31,492 nt of DNA. Source: Phyllobacteriaceae bacterium (GTDB lineage Bacteria; Pseudomonadota; Alphaproteobacteria; Rhizobiales; Devosiaceae). Position numbers and translations under genes: made by a program. How positions within the stretch are numbered: the first letter of the stretch is position 1; the number at the start of each line of letters is the position of its first letter. Positions 1 to 7,974 of this stretch are shown piece by piece. Where the stretch lies: contig JAAZLP010000277.1 of the NCBI GenBank assembly GCA_012799265.1, positions 1 to 31,492 on the forward strand. The letters are read 5' to 3'. The notes under the pieces are model-generated. The model searched no databases. It saw nothing but the letters and a program-made list of their open reading frames with translations, and was not told the origin of the DNA.

Positions 1-246
1 ACTTGATGGCCTCCCTTTTTTAAAAACGCTTTCATAATATTTTAAAACTTTTTGTCGAATGAACATTATACCTTTATAGTATACTTAAAAACAACTTAAG
101 ACAAGACATTTTTCCTATTTTATCTATCAGCTTAAGTCGTTTAGACTATGTATTATTTATCGGACATAATTAATTAATTTTAATATGTACTTTTGTCACA
201 TTTTATAAAATTATCTAATTTCTCATACAAAATATTACATGTTTTA
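1..246. other. AT-rich stretch without a recognisable gene
   Basis: This is the strongly AT-rich left edge of the window, downstream of the minus-strand dehydrogenase terminator. I see no open reading frame with a ribosome binding site, no RNA gene and no clear repeat. Its composition matches the dehydrogenase gene beside it and not the GC-rich remainder of the window. Confidence 0.5.
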
Positions 247-300
247 AAAGTAAAAGGCTTAATTCACAACTAACCTCTTAGTTATGAATTAAGCCTAATT
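247..300 (-). terminator. Terminator of the dehydrogenase gene, possibly bidirectional
   Basis: A long inverted repeat lies just past the stop codon of the minus-strand dehydrogenase. The arms are 255-273 and 278-296, with one mismatch and a four-base loop. The outer 12 base pairs are perfect. Read on the minus strand the stem is followed by a T-rich tract (complement of 243-254). Read on the plus strand it is followed by a weaker T-containing run, so it could work in both directions. Confidence 0.75.
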
Positions 301-323
301 TAAACCTATTAGTTTTTATCGAT

Positions 324-1088
324 TTAACCCGCAGTCCAGCCACCATCAGCTGTAATAATAGCGCCGTTAACAAAGCTTGAAGCGTCAGATGCCAGGAATA
401 GCGCAACTTCAGCAATTTCTTCTGGTTGACCAATCGGTGCTGTACCTCCGCCAATTGATCCAATTGCTTTACTTCCTAACTCATGCGGTTCTGTAATTGT
501 TGATTGAATGTTAGTTGCTACTCCACCTGGTGCAATTGCATTAGCACGGATCTTGCCGTGAATACCATATGTTGCAGCGATATTTTTAGTTAATCCTAGT
601 AAGCCATGCTTAGATGATACATAAGCTGCACCACCACGAACTCCGAATAAGCCACCAATTGAAGCGTTGTTGATGATCACACCACCGTTTTCTTGCTTCT
701 CCATCACTTTAATGGCTGCACGTGCCGCTTTAAATGGCCCAGTTAAATTTATTTGAATAATTCGATCCCATAGCTCATCTGTTAAATCACCAACAGGAAC
801 AAAATTATCCATAATTCCAGCGTTATTCACTAAAACATCAAGTGATCCGTAACGTTCAATTGCTTCATGAACCATTTGATCAATATCTTCTTGGTTACCA
901 ATATTACTTACTAATCCAACAGCTTCACCACCAGCTTCAGTGATCGACTGTACCACTGGATCAAGTAATTCTTTATTGATATCTGTAGCAACAACCTTTG
1001 CACCTTCAGCGGCAAACTTCTTAGCAATCGCTTCACCCATACCAGCAGCTGCACCTGTTACAATGACCGTTTTACCTGATAACTTCAT
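324..1088 (-). CDS. SDR family NAD(P)-dependent oxidoreductase
   Basis: A classical short-chain dehydrogenase/reductase of 254 residues, the usual length of the family, probably a soluble cytoplasmic enzyme. The cofactor motif TGAAAGMG is at residues 11-18, NNAG at 88-91, and the catalytic tetrad is Asn114, Ser143, Tyr156 and Lys160. Asp36 at the end of the second strand suggests a preference for NAD(H). The C-terminal half has the usual NAIAPGGVATN and ADGGWTAG segments. Substrate cannot be told from sequence; relatives include glucose, gluconate and 3-oxoacyl dehydrogenases. The start is supported by AAGGA nine bases upstream and by a strong promoter. Codon use is AT-rich, unlike every other gene in the window, and fits a low-GC Firmicute. 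The gene stands alone between its promoter and its terminator. Confidence 0.93.
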   Translation of the reverse strand: MKLSGKTVIVTGAAAGMGEAIAKKFAAEGAKVVATDINKELLDPVVQSITEAGGEAVGLVSNIGNQEDIDQMVHEAIERYGSLDVLVNNAGIMDNFVPVGDLTDELWDRIIQINLTGPFKAARAAIKVMEKQENGGVIINNASIGGLFGVRGGAAYVSSKHGLLGLTKNIAATYGIHGKIRANAIAPGGVATNIQSTITEPHELGSKAIGSIGGGTAPIGQPEEIAEVALFLASDASSFVNGAIITADGGWTAG

Positions 1089-1131
1089 GTGAACACGTCC
1101 TTTAGATTAATATTTTTATAATTTCTAGTTC

Positions 1132-1160
1132 ATTATATTTCTAATCTATAAAAATAACAA
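1132..1160 (-). promoter_or_regulatory. Sigma-A/sigma-70 type promoter of the dehydrogenase gene
   Basis: On the minus strand TTGTTA (1155-1160) and a perfect TATAAT (1132-1137) are separated by 17 bases. This predicts a transcript start near 1125, about 37 bases before the ATG. The flanks are very AT-rich, as is usual for promoters of low-GC Gram-positive bacteria. Confidence 0.75.
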
Positions 1161-1189
1161 TCTATTTGTGAAACATTTCGCAAAAAGTT

Positions 1190-1226
1190 CATAAAAACAA
1201 CACTGACCGCTGTTTTGATCAGTGTT
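1190..1226 (-). terminator. Terminator downstream of the tRNA-Ala 3' end
   Basis: Perfect eight-base arms (1199-1206 and 1219-1226) form a hairpin. On the minus strand it is followed by a T-rich run (complement of 1190-1198). It lies about 15 bases beyond the 3' end of the tRNA gene and belongs to the AT-rich side of the junction. Confidence 0.7.
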
Positions 1227-1240
1227 TTGTTTGTTTTATA

Positions 1241-1313
<73 letters not shown>

Positions 1314-1444
1314 ATTCCGAGCAAGTGAGCGATAAAGCTCCCTGCTACATTCTGGTGGGTTCGGAGGGTGTTAGCCGTCCGAAGCGAGGCGGAACCTAGT
1401 TGATCGTTTCGCCCTATGCAAGTGACAAAATGACACTTTTGCAC

Positions 1445-1473
1445 CGTGCCGGACAGATCGACCGTCCGGCACG
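1445..1473 (-). terminator. Probable terminator of the FYDLN-protein gene
   Basis: A perfect 10-base inverted repeat (1445-1454 and 1464-1473, loop of nine) lies 16 bases beyond the stop codon of the minus-strand gene. It is GC-rich and stable. The tract that follows on the minus strand is only partly T-rich, so the terminator role is likely but not certain. Confidence 0.5.
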
Positions 1474-1488
1474 AATTTCTTAACGAAA

Positions 1489-1875
1489 TCAGCGGTCTTC
1501 GTCGTCCGAGACGTCAAAGCCCAGGCCGTCATCGGCATCTTCGTCTTCAACGAGGAACACATCTTCCTCGTCGCCGAGATCTTCCTCGACTTCAACGTCC
1601 TCGACGTCATCGGGAATCTCGTCGCCGGATTCTTCGGCGTCGGCTTCCTCGAGGCTGACCAGCACGGGTGCTGCATCATCGACCTCGTCTTCGTCTTCGA
1701 TCTCATCCTCGATCTTGCGCGCCGTGGCCGGGCCGGCCTTGCCGGTCAGCTGTTCAAAGAAAGAGCGCGGATAGGACTTGCCCGTATAGGGCGAGACGAT
1801 GGGGTCCATGTTGAGATCGTAGAATTTCTTGCCGGTTTCGGGATCGGTCCGCTTGGTCCCGCGCTCGTTGGCCAT
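1489..1875 (-). CDS. TIGR02300 family protein (FYDLN acid domain)
   Basis: A protein of 128 residues. Its first 45 residues carry the family signature: a G-T-K-R start, PETGKKFYDLN and DPIVSPYTGKSYP. The rest, from about residue 50, is dominated by Asp and Glu and is probably disordered. The family is found in alphaproteobacteria and has no established function. The head resembles a small metal-ribbon fold but lacks cysteines here. Two in-frame ATG codons exist, at 1881 and 1875. The only good ribosome binding site, GAGG, is seven bases before 1875 and just one before 1881, so I chose 1875. It sits beside tRNA-Ala and diverges from cmk, a familiar order in Hyphomicrobiales. Confidence 0.88.
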   Translation of the reverse strand: MANERGTKRTDPETGKKFYDLNMDPIVSPYTGKSYPRSFFEQLTGKAGPATARKIEDEIEDEDEVDDAAPVLVSLEEADAEESGDEIPDDVEDVEVEEDLGDEEDVFLVEDEDADDGLGFDVSDDEDR

Positions 1876-2096
1876 TCTCATGCCTCATGGAAAGGGAAGT
1901 TGGGGTCAGGCGCCAAAGCCGCATGCGCCTAATTCGGTCAGTCCGGTTATGGGCAAAGCAGTGCCCTGTCAAACCCTAAATGCGCCAGACACGGCGCCGG
2001 TACCGGGCCATGGCGACACAGGAGGGGCTTCGCCTCTTGCTCTTCCCCCTTTGCCCCGCTATCGCCAAGGGAAGAGTGCCAAGGGAATTGTCGCCC

Positions 2097-2738
2097 ATGA
2101 TCATCGCTGTCGACGGACCTGCTGCATCAGGAAAAGGCACGCTGGCAACGGGCCTTGCCAAGCATTACGGCCTGCCGTGCCTGGATACCGGGCTGCTCTA
2201 TCGTGCGGTCGGCCTGGCTGTCGCGGACGCGGTTGAGGGGCCCCAATTCGAAGCGGCGGCCATCAGGGCGGCAGAGGCGCTCGATGCCAATGCGCTGGGC
2301 GATCTTGAAGCGCTGACCTCGGCGGAAACTGGCGTGCTGGCCAGCAAGGTGGCGGTGATCGGCGAAGTGCGGGCTGCGCTCTTCGATTTTCAGCGCAATT
2401 TTGCCCTCCAACCGGGCGGGGCAGTGCTCGATGGTCGCGATATCGGCACCAAGATCTGCCCCGATGCCGATGTGAAGCTTTTCATCCAGGCGGACAGCAA
2501 GGCGCGCATGGAGCGTCGGGCGCGTCAGTTGGAAGCGCGGGGCGTGGAAGTGGACCGCTACGCGCTCTTCCACCAGATCGAGGAACTCGACGCCCGCGAC
2601 ATGCTCAACCCCCATGGCGGCTTCTACAAGGCGGAAGACGCGCACTTGCTAGATACCACGCTTCTCGATATAGAGGCCGCACTCCGCGCTGCCATCGCGA
2701 TTGTCGATCGGACCATGGCGCTCAAGGCAGAGGGCTGA
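2097..2738 (+). CDS. cmk: Cytidylate kinase (CMP/dCMP kinase)
   Basis: This enzyme phosphorylates CMP and dCMP with ATP in pyrimidine nucleotide synthesis in the cytoplasm. At 213 residues it has normal length. The P-loop GPAASGKGT is at residues 7-15, the DTG...YR nucleoside-site segment at 30-36, GRDIGT at 113-118, the arginine-rich lid near 136-143, and LLDTT at 184-188. The frame is open upstream to 1980, but ATG 2097 begins exactly at the conserved IIAVDGPAASGKG segment and has AAGGGA nine bases upstream. It is followed by rpsA, the usual order. In Hyphomicrobiales aroA normally precedes cmk, but only about 220 bases separate cmk from the divergent gene, so aroA is not here. Confidence 0.96.
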   Translation: MIIAVDGPAASGKGTLATGLAKHYGLPCLDTGLLYRAVGLAVADAVEGPQFEAAAIRAAEALDANALGDLEALTSAETGVLASKVAVIGEVRAALFDFQRNFALQPGGAVLDGRDIGTKICPDADVKLFIQADSKARMERRARQLEARGVEVDRYALFHQIEELDARDMLNPHGGFYKAEDAHLLDTTLLDIEAALRAAIAIVDRTMALKAEG

Positions 2739-2923
2739 CGCTCTCTAATTTCCTCCTTGAGGCATGTTCTGCGGCTACCGCAGCAGAGATGGCCCGGAAT
2801 TTCAGACTAACAAATCGTCCTGATCGAAGAGGCGGTGCTCCGTGCGCCGGCTTTGGCATTTGCTGAAGCGGACCCGTGCTCCGGCAGGATATCAACCCTA
2901 ACCCCGGCGCTTGGAGAAAAAGT

Positions 2924-4630
2924 TTGGCTCAGCAAACTGTGACCAAAGAAGATTTTGAATCGATGCTGCTCGACTCCTTTGTCGACAACGATGCCGCTGA
3001 AGGCACCGTAGTCAAGGGCAAGGTGGTCGCCATCGAGAAGGACCTGGCCATCATCGACGTCGGTCTGAAGACCGAAGGCCGCGTCCCGCTGAAGGAATTC
3101 GGCCAGGCCTATCGCGACGGCCAGATCGTCGTCGGCTCGGAAGTCGAAGTCTATGTCGACCGCGTCGAGAACGCTGTTGGCGAGGCTGTGCTGTCGCGTG
3201 AGAAGGCCCGCCGCGAAGAGAGCTGGGTCAAGCTCGAAGAGAAGTACAACAACAATGAGCGCGTTGAAGGCACCATCTTCAACCAGGTCAAGGGTGGTTT
3301 CACCGTCGATCTGGAAGGCGCCGTGGCCTTCCTGCCGCGTTCGCAGGTCGACATCCGTCCGATCCGCGACATCGCTCCGCTCATGAACGTGCCGCAGCCG
3401 TTCCAGATCCTCAAGATGGACAAGCGTCGTGGCAACATCGTTGTCTCGCGTCGCGCCATTCTCGAAGAATCGCGTGCCGAGCAGCGTTCGGAAATCGTCC
3501 AGCAGCTCGAAGAAGGCCAGGTTGTTGACGGCGTCGTCAAGAACATCACCGATTACGGTGCGTTCGTTGACCTCGGCGGCATCGACGGCCTGCTGCACGT
3601 CACCGATATCGCATGGCGTCGCGTCAACCACCCGTCGGAAGTGCTCACGATCGGCGAGACCATCAAGGTCCAGATCGTTCGCATCAACCACGAATCTCAC
3701 CGTATCTCGCTGGGCATGAAGCAGCTCCAGTCCGATCCGTGGGAAGGCATTGGCGCCAAGTACCCGATCGAGGCCAAGTTCACCGGCCGCGTGACCAACA
3801 TCACCGACTACGGTGCATTCGTGGAACTGGAACCGGGCATCGAAGGCCTGATCCACGTCTCTGAAATGAGCTGGACCAAGAAGAACGTCCACCCCGGCAA
3901 GATCGTCTCGACCTCCCAGGAAGTCGAAGTCGTCGTGCTGGAAGTCGATCCGGACAAGCGCCGCATCTCGCTCGGTCTCAAGCAGACCCTGCAGAACCCG
4001 TGGGAAGCTTTCGCCGAGAAGAACCCGGTTGGCGCCACCATCGAAGGCGAAGTCAAGAACAAGACCGAATTCGGCCTGTTCATTGGCCTCGAAGGCGATG
4101 TGGACGGCATGGTTCACCTCTCCGACCTCGACTGGCAGAAGTCGGGCGAAATCGCCCTGGAAGACTACAACCGCGGTGACATGGTTTCGGCCAAGGTCCT
4201 CGACGTTGACGTCGAAAAGGAACGTATCTCGCTCGGTATCAAGCAGCTCGCTGCTGACGACCTGGCCGATACCGGCGCTGCTGACGGCTCGGGCCTGAAG
4301 AAGAACGCCGTGGTGACCACTGAAGTCATCGACGTCAACGAAGGCGGCATCGAAGTCCGCATCGCTGACAGCGACGTCACCGCCTTCATCCGTCGTGCTG
4401 ACCTCTCCCGCGACCGCAACGACCAGCGTCCTGAGCGTTTCAGCAAGGGCGAAAAGGTCGACGCACGCGTCACCCAGTACGACCGCAAGACCGGCCGCAT
4501 CCAGCTCTCGATCAAGGCGCTGGAAATCGCCGAAGAACGCGAAGCCGTTGCCAACTTCGGTTCGTCCGATTCGGGCGCATCGCTGGGCGACATCCTCGGT
4601 GCAGCCCTCAAGGGTCGCGACGAGAAGTAA
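2924..4630 (+). CDS. rpsA: 30S ribosomal protein S1
   Basis: Protein S1 binds mRNA on the small ribosomal subunit and helps start translation. From the chosen start it has 568 residues, typical of alphaproteobacteria. Six S1 (OB-fold) repeats are visible near residues 27-93, 111-176, 197-265, 282-352, 369-438 and 456-532. Repeats 3 and 4 share ITDYGAFV, and several repeats end in RISLG. The frame has no ATG at its head. TTG 2924 has GGAG seven bases upstream and gives MAQQTVTKEDF, similar to other S1 N-termini. GTG at 2939 is the main alternative, and GTG at 2876 lacks a ribosome site. A 185-base leader separates it from cmk. It contains a small perfect hairpin (2769-2783), and S1 is known to control its own translation in other bacteria. 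Confidence 0.96.
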   Translation: MAQQTVTKEDFESMLLDSFVDNDAAEGTVVKGKVVAIEKDLAIIDVGLKTEGRVPLKEFGQAYRDGQIVVGSEVEVYVDRVENAVGEAVLSREKARREESWVKLEEKYNNNERVEGTIFNQVKGGFTVDLEGAVAFLPRSQVDIRPIRDIAPLMNVPQPFQILKMDKRRGNIVVSRRAILEESRAEQRSEIVQQLEEGQVVDGVVKNITDYGAFVDLGGIDGLLHVTDIAWRRVNHPSEVLTIGETIKVQIVRINHESHRISLGMKQLQSDPWEGIGAKYPIEAKFTGRVTNITDYGAFVELEPGIEGLIHVSEMSWTKKNVHPGKIVSTSQEVEVVVLEVDPDKRRISLGLKQTLQNPWEAFAEKNPVGATIEGEVKNKTEFGLFIGLEGDVDGMVHLSDLDWQKSGEIALEDYNRGDMVSAKVLDVDVEKERISLGIKQLAADDLADTGAADGSGLKKNAVVTTEVIDVNEGGIEVRIADSDVTAFIRRADLSRDRNDQRPERFSKGEKVDARVTQYDRKTGRIQLSIKALEIAEEREAVANFGSSDSGASLGDILGAALKGRDEK

Positions 4631-4654
4631 GCTTCGGTCATACCGAAAATCTTT

Positions 4655-4689
4655 CGACCCGCGCCATTGGTGCGGGTCGTTCCATTTCA
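4655..4689 (+). terminator. Rho-independent terminator of rpsA
   Basis: An 11-base-pair GC-rich stem with one G-U pair (arms 4655-4665 and 4669-4679, loop ATT) is followed by a T-containing tract, TTCCATTTC. It lies 25 bases past the rpsA stop codon. Confidence 0.75.
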
Positions 4690-4702
4690 GGGTTCTCTTT
4701 CC

Positions 4703-5218
4703 ATGATCCAGTTTCGCGATGTCGCCTGGCGCGCCATGAGCGGCTATGACCTTGCTGCCGTCTCCGAAATTGCCGGCAAGGTGCATCCGGGATTTTTCGA
4801 GGCCGATGCGGTGCTGGCCGAAAAATTCGAGCTCTATCGCAATGGCTGCTATCTGCTCGAGGTCAGTGAAAAGCCGGCCGGCTATGTGCTGAGCCATCCC
4901 TGGACGCTGGGCTCGCTGCCGGCGCTCAATGCGCTTTTGGGCGCGCTGCCGGAAAAGCCGGACACGTACTATATCCACGATCTGGCGCTCCTGCCGCTGA
5001 CGCGCGGCCTGGGCGCTGCGGGCAAGATGGTTGCCGCCCTCACCAAGCATGCCGAGGCCATGGGCTATGCCAATATGAGCCTTGTCGCGGTCAATGGTTC
5101 GGTGCCGTTCTGGAGCAAGCAGGGTTTTGCCATAGAGGACCGTCCCGAGCTGGCCGAAAAGCTCGCGGCTTATGAAGCCGACGCCCGCTACATGGTCAAA
5201 ATGCTTGGCTCGCCCTAA
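4703..5218 (+). CDS. GNAT family N-acetyltransferase
   Basis: A 171-residue protein of the Gcn5-related acetyltransferase superfamily, which transfers an acetyl group from acetyl-CoA to an amine. The acetyl-CoA loop is visible as LPLTRGLGAAGKM near residues 98-110, preceded by the strand YYIHDLALL. The C-terminal part has MSLVAVNGSVPFWSKQGF, the usual motif B region where a small residue and Phe-Trp precede the last strands. The substrate cannot be predicted. The frame is open from 4667, but that lies inside the rpsA terminator. ATG 4703 follows the terminator and is preferred, although its ribosome site (GGG) is weak. It stands alone between rpsA and ihfB, a place where many relatives carry sppA. 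Confidence 0.85.
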   Translation: MIQFRDVAWRAMSGYDLAAVSEIAGKVHPGFFEADAVLAEKFELYRNGCYLLEVSEKPAGYVLSHPWTLGSLPALNALLGALPEKPDTYYIHDLALLPLTRGLGAAGKMVAALTKHAEAMGYANMSLVAVNGSVPFWSKQGFAIEDRPELAEKLAAYEADARYMVKMLGSP

Positions 5219-5332
5219 ATAGCGCCAGCCTTTTCGAATCCAAGCCCCTGTTCTGCTTGACGGTTTGTCCGCGCTTTGGCAGGTTGACTTCGCTGCCCCA
5301 ACTGGTGGCAAGGGGAATGACCGGAGCCTTTG

Positions 5333-5620
5333 ATGATCAAGTCTGAACTTGTCGAAAAGCTTGCAGCCGAGAACCCGCATCTGTTCCAGCGCGACATCGA
5401 AAACATCGTCAACGCGATCCTCGATGAAATCGGTGATGCCATGGCACGCGGCGATCGGGTTGAATTGCGCGGCTTTGGCGCCTTCTCGGTCAAGAACCGC
5501 CCGGCCCGCGTTGGCCGCAACCCCCGCACCGGCGAACAGGTCGAAGTGGGCGAAAAATACGTTCCGCAGTTCAAGGCGGGCAAGGAAATCCGCGAACGGC
5601 TGAACAAGTCCTCCTCCTGA
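5333..5620 (+). CDS. ihfB: Integration host factor subunit beta
   Basis: IHF beta pairs with IHF alpha to bind and sharply bend DNA, aiding recombination, replication and transcription control. The 95-residue protein has the HU/IHF fold throughout: MIKSELVEKLA at the start, the GDRVELRGFGAFSV core, and RNPRTGE in the DNA-binding arm with the proline that intercalates. The end KAGKEIRERLN is typical. The ATG at 5333 has GGAG six bases upstream. A TTG one codon earlier also fits but the family starts with MIKSEL. It is followed 44 bases later by a LapA-like gene, the usual neighbour in rhizobia. Confidence 0.95.
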   Translation: MIKSELVEKLAAENPHLFQRDIENIVNAILDEIGDAMARGDRVELRGFGAFSVKNRPARVGRNPRTGEQVEVGEKYVPQFKAGKEIRERLNKSSS

Positions 5621-5664
5621 GCAGGACTGAAGGTGAGGGGAGCTAGCGCTCCGCTGGAATAGGC

Positions 5665-6018
5665 ATGGTCAACAAAATCGTCGGCTGGCTGGTTCTGGTG
5701 CCGCTTTGCGCGCTGCTCGTCGCCTTTGCGCTTGCCAATCGCCAGCTCGTCTCGGTCAATATCAATCCCTTCGTGCCCCCGGTCGATGCTGCTGCATCCG
5801 GCTATGGTGTGCCGCTCTTCGTTGTCCTTTATGTCGTGCTGCTGGTGGGCGTGCTGCTCGGCGGTATCGCATCCTGGTTTGCCCAGGGGCGCCACCGCCG
5901 CAGCGAACGGCATTGGCGGCGCGAGGCCCAGCAATTGAGCCAGGAGCTCAATCAGCGCCGTCCGGCAACGACCCCTACGGCCCTCAGCGATGACGACGAT
6001 GTGCTCGAGCTGCGCTGA
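5665..6018 (+). CDS. LapA-like (DUF1049) inner-membrane protein
   Basis: A 117-residue membrane protein with two predicted membrane helices, about residues 5-25 and 50-72, joined by a short loop containing VSVNINPF. That loop is the hallmark of the LapA/DUF1049 family, related to E. coli LapA (YciS), which takes part in lipopolysaccharide assembly with LapB. After the second helix comes a cytoplasmic basic stretch (GRHRRSERHWRRE) predicted to be helical, then a short acidic tail. The ATG is preceded by GGAA at a workable distance. It probably shares a transcript with ihfB, whose stop codon is 44 bases upstream. A small hairpin (5639-5652) lies between them. Confidence 0.85.
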   Translation: MVNKIVGWLVLVPLCALLVAFALANRQLVSVNINPFVPPVDAAASGYGVPLFVVLYVVLLVGVLLGGIASWFAQGRHRRSERHWRREAQQLSQELNQRRPATTPTALSDDDDVLELR

Positions 6019-6068
6019 TCGTCCTGTTGGCCCTACCTGTTTTTCCCTGACCTGAGACCATTCCCGTC

Positions 6069-6716
6069 ATGGCCGATCCATTGATCGTCAAAATCTGCGG
6101 TATCAAAACTCTAGACCTGCTCGACGCGACCATTGAGGCCGGCGCCGACATGGTCGGCTTTATGCATTTCCCGCGCTCGCCGCGGCACGTGTCGATCGAG
6201 GACCTGGCAACGCTGATCTCTGCGGCGCGCGGCCGGATCGAGAGTTGCGTCGTACTGGTCAACCCGGACAATTCCTGCGTGGCCGAAGTGGCGGCGCTGG
6301 GGCCGGACTGGATCCAGCTCCATGGTCCCGAAACCCCGCATCGCGTCGAAGCCATCAAGGCTGAGGCGGGCGTTGAAATCATGAAGGCGCTGCCGATCGG
6401 TTCGGCTGACGATGTGGCCAAGGTCACTGACTTCACCGACATCGCCGATCGCATCCTGCTCGATGCCAAGCCGCCCAAAGGCGCTGACCGCCCGGGTGGA
6501 TTGGGCGACAGCTTCGATTGGACGCTGCTCAAGGCGCTTGACCCATCCATCCCCTTCATGCTTTCGGGTGGCCTGACGCCGGACAATGTGGTGGACGCCA
6601 TACGCAGCGTTCGCCCCATGGGGATCGATGTCTCCTCCGGGGTGGAAACGGCGCCGGGCGTCAAGAACAAGAGGTTGATCGAGGCATTCATCCGCAACGC
6701 CCGGTCGGTCGCATAG
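6069..6716 (+). CDS. trpF: Phosphoribosylanthranilate isomerase
   Basis: TrpF converts N-(5-phosphoribosyl)anthranilate to the enol carboxyphenylamino form in the third step of tryptophan synthesis. The 215-residue protein is a single (beta/alpha)8 barrel of normal length. The catalytic cysteine lies in KICGIK (Cys10) and the catalytic aspartate in LLDAKPPKG (Asp132). The phosphate-binding segments GG (143-144), SGG (166-168) and DVSSGVE (187-193) are all present. It is followed after 43 bases by trpB and then trpA. This trpFBA order is standard in alphaproteobacteria, where trpE, trpD and trpC lie elsewhere. The ribosome site is weak. Confidence 0.96.
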   Translation: MADPLIVKICGIKTLDLLDATIEAGADMVGFMHFPRSPRHVSIEDLATLISAARGRIESCVVLVNPDNSCVAEVAALGPDWIQLHGPETPHRVEAIKAEAGVEIMKALPIGSADDVAKVTDFTDIADRILLDAKPPKGADRPGGLGDSFDWTLLKALDPSIPFMLSGGLTPDNVVDAIRSVRPMGIDVSSGVETAPGVKNKRLIEAFIRNARSVA

Positions 6717-6759
6717 AAAGCATCTGCCGGGATCACCTCGGCACTGCCGAGAGGATCAG

Positions 6760-7974
6760 ATGGACGGCACCAATTCCCTGCGCAACGGCCCTGATGAACA
6801 TGGCCGTTTCGGCATCTATGGCGGACGTTTCGTCGCTGAAACGCTGATGCCGTTGATCCTGGATCTGGAAAAGGAATACCGGGCAGCCAAGGTGGACCCG
6901 GCCTATGCGGCGGAGCTCAAGCATCTGGCGACCCATTATGTCGGCCGCCCGAGCCCGCTCTATTATGCAGAGCGCCTCTCTGAGCATCTGGGCGGCGCCA
7001 AGGTCTGGTTCAAGCGCGAAGAGCTCAACCATACCGGCAGCCACAAGATCAACAATTGCCTGGGGCAGATCCTGCTCGCCAAGCGCATGGGCAAGACCCG
7101 TGTGATCGCCGAAACCGGCGCTGGCCAGCATGGCGTGGCGACGGCCACCGTCTGCGCCAAGTTCGACCTGCCCTGCACCATCTTCATGGGCGCAACCGAC
7201 GTCGAACGGCAGATGCCGAACGTGTTGCGCATGAAGATGCTGGGCGCCGAAGTGCGCCCCGTCACCGCTGGCGCGGGCACGCTCAAGGACGCCATGAACG
7301 AAGCGCTGCGCGACTGGGTCACCAATGTCGACAGCACCTATTATCTCATCGGCACTGCGGCTGGCCCGCATCCCTATCCGGAAATGGTCCGCGATTTTCA
7401 GTCGATCATCGGCACCGAGCTCAAAGAGCAGTTCCGCGAACTGGAAGGCAAGCTGCCGGATGCGGTCGTTGCCTGCGTCGGTGGTGGTTCCAATGCCATC
7501 GGCACCTTCCATGCCTTCCTTGATGATCCGGAAGTCGCCATCTATGGCGCTGAGGCCGGTGGGCACGGCATCGAGGTCGAAAACGGCCATGCTGCCTCCA
7601 TGACTGGCGGTCGTCCGGGCGTGCTGCATGGCAACCGCACCTATCTCCTCCAGGATGCGGACGGGCAGATCCTCGAAGGCCACTCCATCTCGGCTGGCCT
7701 CGACTATCCCGGCGTCGGTCCGGAGCACTCGTTCCTCCATGACACCAAGCGCGTCACCTATGCGCCGATCACCGACAATGAGGCGCTCGACTCCTTCCAG
7801 CTCTGCACCAGGATGGAAGGCATCATTCCGGCGCTCGAAAGTGCCCATGGCCTGGCACAGGTGATGAAGCTCGCCCCGACCATGCGCAAGGATCAGTCCA
7901 TCGTCCTCTGCCTGTCGGGTCGTGGGGACAAGGACGTCGAAAGCGTCGGCAAATATCTGGGAATGTTGAAGTAA
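6760..7974 (+). CDS. trpB: Tryptophan synthase beta subunit
   Basis: TrpB condenses indole with serine using pyridoxal phosphate, the last step of tryptophan synthesis, in an alpha2beta2 complex with TrpA. The 404-residue protein has the PLP lysine in NHTGSHKINN (Lys96), the catalytic glutamate in AETGAGQHG (Glu118), the phosphate-binding GGGSN at 241-245, and the C-terminal LSGRGDKD segment. ATG 6760 follows GAGG at five bases. The stop codon shares one base with the trpA start (TAATG), implying coupled translation, as expected for partners made in equal amounts. Confidence 0.97.
   Translation: MDGTNSLRNGPDEHGRFGIYGGRFVAETLMPLILDLEKEYRAAKVDPAYAAELKHLATHYVGRPSPLYYAERLSEHLGGAKVWFKREELNHTGSHKINNCLGQILLAKRMGKTRVIAETGAGQHGVATATVCAKFDLPCTIFMGATDVERQMPNVLRMKMLGAEVRPVTAGAGTLKDAMNEALRDWVTNVDSTYYLIGTAAGPHPYPEMVRDFQSIIGTELKEQFRELEGKLPDAVVACVGGGSNAIGTFHAFLDDPEVAIYGAEAGGHGIEVENGHAASMTGGRPGVLHGNRTYLLQDADGQILEGHSISAGLDYPGVGPEHSFLHDTKRVTYAPITDNEALDSFQLCTRMEGIIPALESAHGLAQVMKLAPTMRKDQSIVLCLSGRGDKDVESVGKYLGMLK

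Noticed and set aside
2769..2783. Small perfect hairpin (CTGCGG-CTA-CCGCAG) as a cmk terminator
   Set aside because: No T-run follows it; it may be a leader structure of rpsA instead.
2807..5380. Very long minus-strand open frame opposite rpsA and the GNAT gene
   Set aside because: It is the antisense shadow of a GC-biased gene; rpsA has clear S1 repeats, and the antisense frame shows no domain and no ribosome site.
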